In this document: positions 57,630-64,000 of the stretch, one piece after another
Layout of the letters: every line of letters begins with the position of its first letter
How positions within the stretch are numbered: the stretch's first letter is position 1
NCBI GenBank assembly: GCA_030267565.1
Contig: BRXU01000003.1
Location: 2,340,001-2,404,000 of the forward strand
DNA: 64,000 bases
From: Pleodorina starrii
Taxonomy: Eukaryota; Chlorophyta; Chlorophyceae; Chlamydomonadales; Volvocaceae
Reading direction: 5' to 3'
The notes under the pieces: generated by a model
What the model was told of the DNA's origin: nothing
The model's database searches: none
What the model saw: the letters and a program-made list of their open reading frames with translations, nothing else
Translations under genes and position numbers: made by a program

Positions 57630-58880
57630 TTCAGATGCTGCCGCAACCATGGGGTACCCGCAGGGGCCTAATCAGCTTGGCGGCGCGAGTGGGCCGGGGA
57701 ATCGGGTGCGGTCCTGGCATACCCGCAGGGCTTATGCAACTCAGTAGCCGTGTGAGCGTGAGGCCTCAGTGCCGGCCGCAGCCTGTGCGTACCTGAAGGG
57801 CCTACGCAGCTCGACAGCACGATGGCGTGAGGTGGCCGAGCGCAGCCGCGGCATACCCACAGGCCGTATGTAACTTAGCGGACGCGTGAGCGCGGGCCTG
57901 GGAGACGAGTTCGGCTGTGGCATGCCCGAAGAGGCCTTTGCAACTTCGCAGCACGAGAGCTTGAGGACACGGGAGCTGAGCGCGGTCAGGGCCGTAAGCA
58001 ACTCAGCAGCAGGTCGCGCGCGGATCTGGGAGCCGAGTGCAGCCCCCGGCATACTCGCAGGGCCTATGCAACCTTACACCAGCTCGAGCTTGGAGGCCTG
58101 GGTGCCTGGTGCAGCCACGGGAAGACGGGAGACCCGCAGGGCCTATGCAACTTAACAGCCGTGTACACGTGAGGCCTGGGGCTGAGGACCACCATGAAAT
58201 ACCCGCAGGGGCCTACAGTATGCAAATCAGCAGCAGCGCGAGCGTTCGCCTGGGTGCCGGGTGCAGCCCCGGCATACCCGAATGGGCCTACGCAGCTCGG
58301 CAGCACGATGGTGTGAGGCCTGGTAGCCGAGCGCAGCGGCCGCATACCTGCCCGGCCGTAAGCCACTTTGCAGCAGCGCAAGCGTGAGCCTGGGTGCCCG
58401 GTGCAGCCACGGCCTTCCCGCAGTGGTATATGCGATTTGGCAGCAGCGTGAGCGTGAGCGTACGGCTTAGGTGCCGGGTGCAGCCGCGGCATACCCACAG
58501 GGGCCTATGTAACTTAGCAGCCGTGAGAACGTACGGCTTAGGTGCCGGCCGCTTCCATTGCATACCCGAAGGGCCTATGCAGCCCCGCAGCCCACGGGCG
58601 TGAAGCCTTGTAGCCGAGCGCGGCCACGGGATACCTGCGGTCCGTACGAACCTTGCAGCAGCGAGAGCTGGAGTCCTGGAAACGGAGCACCATCGCGGCA
58701 TACGCACAGAGCCCTATGTAACTCAGCAGCAGCCCGGGTGCCGGGTGCAGGCCCGGCATACCCGCAGGGGCCTATGCCATTCAAAGGCCCGTCCAACACG
58801 GCCTAAGCAATTCGCGATACGCAGCGTGAGCGGGAGGCCTGGGTGCCAGGCGCGTGCCCGACATACCTGCGGGGCCGACA
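57630..58880 (+). repeat. 67-bp-type minisatellite, second copy
   Basis: This is the counterpart of 32330-33508. The degenerate upstream units align closely between the two, but the near-perfect run of four 67-bp units at 33241-33508 is reduced here to about one unit (58735-58870). Expansion in the first copy, or contraction here, therefore came after duplication. Confidence 0.8.
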
Positions 58881-59257
58881 CAACTAACTGCGCGAGTGTG
58901 GGGCCGGAGGCGTCGGCTGCAGCCCCGCCCCACCCGCCGGGCTCCAGGCAGCGTAATCCCGCGCAAGTGTAATACCGGATTGAGGCGGATCGGACGGCGC
59001 CCAAGTCCCAGCTGCCCGTGTCCCCTGGCACTGAGGCTCACCGAGGCCGAGTCGTCGGGCGGCATTCCCTCCTCGTCCGACTCCTCCTGGGGCTTGCTGC
59101 CGTTGGGGCGCAATAGCTCTCCTCCTTCACCGTCGCTCGAGTCCGGCAACGGCTCAGCGAAGCAGACAGCGCAGCGGCTCAGCTGCGGCCCTCAGCCCAC
59201 ATTCTTAAAGCTGTCGCCGTCCCAGTCAAAGTCTCCGAGGTCGGCCTAGGCATGGCA

Positions 59258-59970
59258 GGGCGGTTGTTAGCGGGGCCAGGAAACCAAGTGAAGCAGACAG
59301 CTAGCTGGTGGCGGCTCGCATGCAGCGCCTACTGACTAGGGACGCCTCTCCTAAAGGCGCTACGACGGCCCGCGCCCGCAATTCGCCGGCCAGTGTCCGA
59401 GCCGCCGCAATCCCCTGCCGCTGAAAGCCGCCGGGCGCGTTATGGCATTCCGGTATTTCCAACCCGGATTCATGACCTGTAGCCCTCAACCCCCTTCCTT
59501 CGCGCCTAAATTTCATCCCCGCCGCGTAAGGCGCGGATGCCATCACGGCGGGCCTTCTCTTGGCTTTCAATTGGCGCCCCGGGGCCCGTGATACCAGACC
59601 TGCGCCGACATGCCAGCCATGGCCTTCGCAATCGGCCTGTGAACGACCGGCGTTTGTTAGCAAGAGCGGAAGCCGCACCAGCAGCTAGCCTGTGGCGTCT
59701 CGCATGCCGCCCCTGCTTACTAGGAGGCCCTGTCCTTAAGGCGTTTCGATGGCACACGCCCGCTGCCCCGCGGCCAGTGGCCGTGTCGCCGCAACCCCCC
59801 GCCATTGAAAACCGCGGGCATGCCCAGTGGGCGCTTTGATTTTCCTGGCCCCGTCCCGTGGCCTGCAGCTACTTAGCTTCCCCCCTGCGTCTAAGAGTCG
59901 ATTTCTGCCGCGTAAGTCGCGACGGTTCTCCCCGACCCCATACACACCGCGCAGCGGCCAATCGCGCAAA
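59258..59970 (+). repeat. Diverged tandem pair of about 385 bp, second copy
   Basis: It matches 33845-34535 at high identity, with scattered substitutions and a 20-bp insertion near 59866. No coding signal. Confidence 0.6.
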
Positions 59971-60484
59971 GCTTGAAATACACCTTGTTACGTATTTGGA
60001 GAAACTGCAGGCTCCCCGCTAACCATGTTGACTCGGCCTGGTCCAAGTTTTGGTTGACTGAGAGCCATCGTCCTGACGTCCGCCTTGTGAAGGTCTGTGA
60101 AAATATATACTGATATTTTTAAGATTATATATATTTATAGATGTAAATGTAGTTGTGGTAATCCTCGTTTCCAAATGCCCTCCAAAGGCTCTCGGTCACG
60201 GTCACGAATGAGTGACCCGTTTGGTGCGCACCTAGTCGAACTTCCAGACTGCGCACCAGTGTGTCAAAGTGCAAGCTAACATGTGTTTGAGACTTAAATA
60301 TAATGTTTTCCGTTTTTATTTAAGTTGTACCGTCGTACCTTGGCTGGTGCTTGGACCTGGCGTCGCACCGGCTGAGCACTTTGAGCCACTGCAAGTACAT
60401 CGCATGAAGCGCTTCGGCAAAATATCTTACGTTAGGACTTACAGTGAAATGAATGTGGGCGACATGTGAACGACGCAAGTTGCC

Positions 60485-60489
60485 TTACA
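60485..60489 (-). terminator. Candidate poly(A) signal TGTAA for the 61-62 kb gene
   Basis: TGTAA on the minus strand lies about 705 bp beyond the stop codon at 61194. A second TGTAA lies at 60439-60443. Both positions suit a minus-strand transcript ending here. Confidence 0.35.
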
Positions 60490-61193
60490 CGTACGATTGC
60501 CCCCGGGCGCGTCCCGCCCAGCGGCCCAAGCCGCATCCGCGTCCTGCGACAATGGCACCCAGTTGGACCGTGCTCGCACCAGCATTCCTCTGAATGCACG
60601 ACCATTGTTCATGCCCTTATTCACTTGCACACCTCACGCAGGTCCACTTAATTACCCCTGATCGTTTGTGGTGTACTCAATCAATGGCAAGCACAGCGCA
60701 CCCTCACCGTGTGTATAGGCTCTCCCTCGTCGTCTGTACGCTGGTCTCGGGTCTACGCGCGTGCCTCCCTGTTCCTCCCGAACCTTTTCGAACTGCAACC
60801 GCCCCCCGGTCCCTAACCATCTTACCAGTCCCTCGGCCCCTCACCATCGTACCCCGTACAGTACCCTGCTCCGTGCCTCGCCTGCCCCAGTTGTCCCTTC
60901 GCATCATTCCGCGTCTCGAGCCCCCAGTTATTGCTGCACTGTCCACCGCCTACCGCACGCCATGCAGAGAGCACGGCCATCCACGCCGCCACGAAACATG
61001 CAACCATCAGCTCGTCTTCCTTACTTTCCATACAATCGACGCAAACACCCGACGCAAAAGCCTGGCGCCAACATAGAGCCCCTGATTCCCGCCGTATACT
61101 GACGTGCGCCTTGTACCGACCCTTCAAACCCAAAGCACGTCTGCACTGACAACGAAGCCTCTTCCAGTGAATCTCGCTGCATTGTGTCGCCTG
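60490..61193 (-). other. Likely 3' UTR of the 61-62 kb gene
   Basis: This sequence is specific to the long insert. It lacks minisatellite and has lower GC than the coding block. Plus-strand frames in it are rich in Pro/Arg with no domain. Its position between a stop codon and TGTAA motifs suggests a 3' untranslated region. Confidence 0.4.
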
Positions 61194-62285
61194 TCACTCC
61201 CACGCGCCAGGCTCCGTCTCCGGCACGAATGTACCCTGGATCTGCTTGTCGTCCAGGAGTCGAGTGTAGTCCGCTAGCAGCGGGAGCTGCGGGGTTTTCA
61301 GGTCGTAGCCACCCTGGGATGGTGGCTTCACCGACCCGGGCGTGATGCCCAAGTTCAAGCCTGCCAGCGTGTTTGAGCCGGGCGTGATATTCAGGCCCAA
61401 GCGCTCGACCGCTGTCAGGCTTGGTGTGCTGTGCAAACCCAACCCCGCCGCCGCTGCCGCCGCCGCCGCCAAGCCCGCCGCCGCCGCCGCCGATGCAATG
61501 CTGGGGGTGGCAGCCGTCACCGTCCCCACAGCCGAGCAGGGCGTTGCGACCCCCGCCGCCGCTGCTGGGGTTTGCGTGGCGTCGGCCGCTGAGAGGGCAA
61601 GGGTGGCGCCCGCCGCCGCCGCCACGCCCGGCGGCGGCGCGGCCGCCACGCCCGGCGGCGGCGCGGCCGCCAAGCCCGCCGCCGGCGCCACCGCCCGCCC
61701 CGCCGCCAAGCTAGGCATGGCGGCCTCCACCACAGCCGCCGTACCCGCTACCAGCCGCTGCTGCTCTGGCGAGGGCGACTGCGTCAGGTCCAAGCTGAGG
61801 TCCACGTCCACAGCGGTGGAATATAATGTGTCCACCAGCTTGCCGCACAGCTCCTTGACGTTCTGGAGGGCTAAGTGCTGCGCATCCGGGACATTCGGCA
61901 CTGGCCCGGGGTCGGGCACCTTTGGGGGCAGGGCCTGCAGGCGCTGTTCTATCGCCTTTGCGTGCTCGTCCACAGTCTCCGGGTAGTCTGGACCCAGGGC
62001 CACCTTCATCTGCGCCGTGAAGCTAACCACAGCGCTTAGAAGGCCGTGTCGCGACTCTACGCGTTGGTGGGCCTGAAACTTCGCTTGCTGCTCCATCACG
62101 TGCGCCGCGTCACGCCGCACGTCCACGGCAGCCGTCAGATCCTTGCTCAGGGCCTGCAGCCGCTGCACCATGCCCAGGGCCCCGCGCAAAAGCGGCTGTA
62201 CGATGGTGGTATTGGTCTGCTCCAGGCCGTCCGCGATCGCTCGGTATTCTGCTGCGTTTTTGGTGACAGTGTGCCCCTCGCCTGA
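61194..62285 (-). CDS. Uncharacterised Ala-rich protein, 5' end missing at insert junction
   Basis: The minus-strand frame has convincing non-repetitive parts. There is an amphipathic helical N-terminal region (EYRAIADGLEQTNTTIVQP, MVQRLQALSKDLTAAVDVRRDAA, MKVALGPDYPETVDEHAKAIEQRLQ, LALQNVKELCGKLVDTLYSTA). An Ala/Pro/Gly-rich middle with APPPG VAA-type repeats follows, then a C-terminal region with a repeated (I)TPGS motif and LLADYTRLLDDKQIQGTF. No known family is recognised. The frame stays open upstream to a TAG near 62300 without an ATG; the first ATG is at about 62172. It begins almost exactly where shared insert sequence resumes (62281), so the 5' end is either cut off or spliced from elsewhere. 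It could be a host gene fragment or the element's own protein. Confidence 0.55.
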   Translation of the reverse strand, partial: SGEGHTVTKNAAEYRAIADGLEQTNTTIVQPLLRGALGMVQRLQALSKDLTAAVDVRRDAAHVMEQQAKFQAHQRVESRHGLLSAVVSFTAQMKVALGPDYPETVDEHAKAIEQRLQALPPKVPDPGPVPNVPDAQHLALQNVKELCGKLVDTLYSTAVDVDLSLDLTQSPSPEQQRLVAGTAAVVEAAMPSLAAGRAVAPAAGLAAAPPPGVAAAPPPGVAAAAGATLALSAADATQTPAAAAGVATPCSAVGTVTAATPSIASAAAAAGLAAAAAAAAGLGLHSTPSLTAVERLGLNITPGSNTLAGLNLGITPGSVKPPSQGGYDLKTPQLPLLADYTRLLDDKQIQGTFVPETEPGAWE

Positions 62286-62527
62286 TCGGCTGGCCTATTA
62301 TCGGCGTATGTGACGCGCCGATACTAACGTAACATATGCCGGCAATCAGTGAGCCCATTCCCAGGCCCCGAGTCCCCTGTTTCGCTGGGCATCCAGTCAC
62401 CCGCACCGTACGACTGGCCGAGCAAATATACATAATGCCATCGCCATCAAACAAGTTCGGCATTATGCTATCGCATACAGGCGCAGAAATCCTTGAGCGT
62501 ACATGTGATTGATATAAGCGAATAAAA

Positions 62528-64000
62528 ATGTCCCAGTCGGTCACTCTGCGTACATCAGACGGCTCGAGGATCTGGCTGCCGGGCATCGTGGCGTGCATTG
62601 CGCACCATCTGCCAGCTAACGAAGTGGCAAGCACATTACGACTGATCGATAAGACGACATCGCAGCAGTTCGCAACTCACAAGACCTTGCGGCTCTCACT
62701 TCCGTCACCCATTGACGGAAGTGAGAGCCGCATGGAAGTGAGAGCCGCACGGAAGTGAGAGCCATCCACGTGTTTCGGGAGAGCTGGGGCCGCCCGGGCG
62801 CTTTTCGCGCGTTGTCTCGGAAGCAGCGGCTGCTGCTGCTGTGCCTGACGGCGGCCAGCGGCAGCGTCGCCAACCTGGAGGTTGCCCTGGTCAGTGTGGG
62901 TCTTGATCTTCAGTGGGAACTGCTCAAGGCCGCCGCAGCCGCGGGCCAGCTCGACATGTGCAAGGTGCTGCGTGCCCGCGGCTGCCTCTGGGGTGATTCT
63001 CTGTCAGCCGCGGCGAAGGCTGGCCACCGGCACGTGTGCGAGTGGATGTTGGCCAGCGGCTGCCGCCTCGACATGTACATCGTTTGCAGTGCTGCCTTGG
63101 GCGGGCGGGAGGACCTTATGCAGTGGCTGCTGACGGAGTTGCAGGGCCGTCCCAACGACCATGTGTATGATCTCTGCCGGTTGTTGTTGTTGGCCGCGGC
63201 GAAGAACTTGAGCCTGGCGGCGCTGCAGCGGCTGTGGCAGCAGCTCATGGCAGGGCGCCACGGCAGCGAACTGCAGCAGCAGCTTGAACAGCTCGGTGAG
63301 AGGGATCGGGGTGCCATCCTGGCGGCCGCGGCCGGCAGCACCACGGCCGATTGGCAGGCCAAAGTGGAGTGGCTGGAGGGGCTGGGCTACCCCCGCACAG
63401 CAAGGGCGTGCGAGTCCGCTCTTTGGGCTGGCGACGGCGATGCAGCGGTGGCGCGTCTGCAGTGGCTGCGCGGCCGGGGCTACCCCCTGGAGGCGGCGGT
63501 GGCGAACGCTGCGGTCTCTGTCGGCAATCTTGCCGCCCTGCGTTTCCTGGTGGAGCAAGCGGGGGTGCGGCCCACCGGCGTTCAGGTCCCCGTGACGGAA
63601 GCAGCCCGCCAGGGCCACCTGGCCGTACTGCAGTACCTGCACGCCGGCGGCTTGCGCGTCAACACCCGTTCTGTTGCGGAAATGGCGGCCCGGGCGGGCC
63701 ACCTGCCGCTGGTGGTCTGGGCGGTGGAGGGCCTGGGCGTGGCACCCGCTGACGGCGCAGCTTGGTTGCTTGACTGCGCGGCGGAGAGCGGCAACCTTGA
63801 GCTCATGACCTGGCTTCACGTCCGCGGCTGGGCCTTGGGCCCCAGGGCCATCCCCAACGGCGCCGAGAGCGGCTGCGAAGAGGCGCTGGAGTGGCTGGTG
63901 GAGCGGGGCTGCCCCTTCCCGGTGGGTGTCGCCGTCCTCGTTTGTCACCACCACATGTACGATGCGCTCCGTGTGGCCCATCAGTTGTGGCCCACCAGTC
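62528..64000 (+). pseudogene. F-box-like/ankyrin repeat gene, copy 8 (broken, runs off window)
   Basis: The first 61 codons match the other copies (F-box-like part and TSQQFATHKTLRL). At 62711 a 53-bp insertion follows SLPSP, bringing a stop (TGA at 62756-62758) and a +2 shift. From 62764 the ankyrin-type repeats continue without interruption in the new frame to the exon end at 63921, followed by the GTGGGT donor; exon 2 lies beyond the window. The rest of the reading frame is well kept, so the damage is recent. A shorter protein could only arise from an internal start such as the ATG near 62956. The promoter is also cut by the long insert, leaving about 75 bp of leader. Confidence 0.85.
62689..62763 (+). 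repeat. Foldback: perfect 19-bp inverted repeat plus repeated arm in copy 8
   Basis: GCGGCTCTCACTTCCGTCA (62689-62707), part of the normal gene, is followed after a 5-bp loop by its exact reverse complement (62713-62731) and then by two shorter repeats of that complement (62732-62748, 62749-62763). Other copies go straight from TCACCC to ATCCACGTG. The structure is a hairpin with two further template-copied arms. Confidence 0.9.

Larger units (their letters stand above)
56902..62450 (+). mobile_element. Satellite-bearing insert before copy 8 (long form, 14-bp direct repeats)
   Basis: The insert is bounded by the direct repeat ACAAGTTCGGCATT at 56888-56901 and 62451-62464. This is a normal single-copy promoter motif in other array genes, so the repeat behaves like a target-site duplication. 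Inside are the 67-bp minisatellite, the ~385-bp pair, an A/T-rich tract and a minus-strand coding block absent from the short form. The internal difference from the short form lies between GGCTCTCG (60190-60197) and CCTGATCGG (62281), with CTCG at both edges. No terminal inverted repeat, reverse transcriptase or transposase is seen, so the element type is undetermined. Confidence 0.45.
53450..62527 (+). repeat. Array spacer type B, second copy
   Basis: It mirrors 28226-35009: common 3' flank (to ~54.93 kb), GC-rich ORF fragment (55.45-56.71 kb), a shortened promoter block (to 56901), and then the longer version of the satellite insert (56902-62450), which here also contains a coding block at 61.2-62.3 kb. 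The TGTAA site equivalent to 23354 is destroyed (CTCGTATATCAT). Confidence 0.75.

Noticed and set aside
1..64000. CRISPR arrays, operons or bacterial mobile elements
   Set aside because: Repeats lack the direct-repeat/unique-spacer pattern, and all confident genes are intron-containing eukaryotic genes.

Overview
This window is nuclear DNA of a volvocine/chlorophycean green alga, most likely Chlamydomonas or a close relative. The signs are very high GC, genes split by many short GT..AG introns, long Ala/Gly/Ser/Gln low-complexity inserts inside conserved proteins, dense micro- and minisatellites, TGTAA-type poly(A) signals and short runs of the algal telomere motif TTTTAGGG. There are no operons, CRISPR arrays or prokaryotic signals. 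The organism call is inference, because no search could be run.

Layout. (1) 1-2.57 kb: no recognisable gene. (2) 2.6-7.1 kb: an inverted member (copy 1, minus strand) of an F-box/ankyrin gene family, with its 3' flank and an orphan discoidin (F5/8 type C) exon. (3) 8.5-11.0 kb: a three-exon MFS transporter (+). (4) 13.75-17.66 kb: a seven-exon protein-lysine methyltransferase of the FAM86/EEF2KMT type (-). It is divergently paired across about 270 bp with (5) 17.93-19.25 kb: a three-exon mitochondrial ribosomal protein of the mS33 family (+). (6) 20.5-64 kb: a direct tandem array of seven more F-box/ankyrin genes (copies 2-8, all +).

Each F-box/ankyrin gene is read here as two exons. Exon 1 is about 445-470 codons, with an F-box-like N terminus and ankyrin-type repeats. 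A phase-0 intron of roughly 390-410 bp follows, with donor GTGGGT or GTGAGT and acceptor CTCAG. Exon 2 is about 92-106 codons and carries the last repeats. Reading through the intron gives a misleading long ORF plus a second short ORF. Indels in exons are in frame while those in the intron are not, which supports this model. Copy 8 is broken by a 53-bp foldback insertion.

The array has two levels of duplication. Spacers occur in the order gene2-A-gene3-B-gene4-C-gene5-C'-gene6-A-gene7-B-gene8, so a roughly 26-kb block (gene-A-gene-B-gene) has itself been duplicated. Spacer A carries a 5'-truncated copy of the neighbouring mS33 gene (intron 2 plus last exon). Spacer B carries a GC-rich ORF fragment and a long satellite-bearing insert placed inside the F-box/ankyrin promoter. 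By family knowledge, F-box plus ankyrin proteins would be SCF ubiquitin-ligase substrate receptors; a fast-evolving recognition role for this cluster is an inference only.
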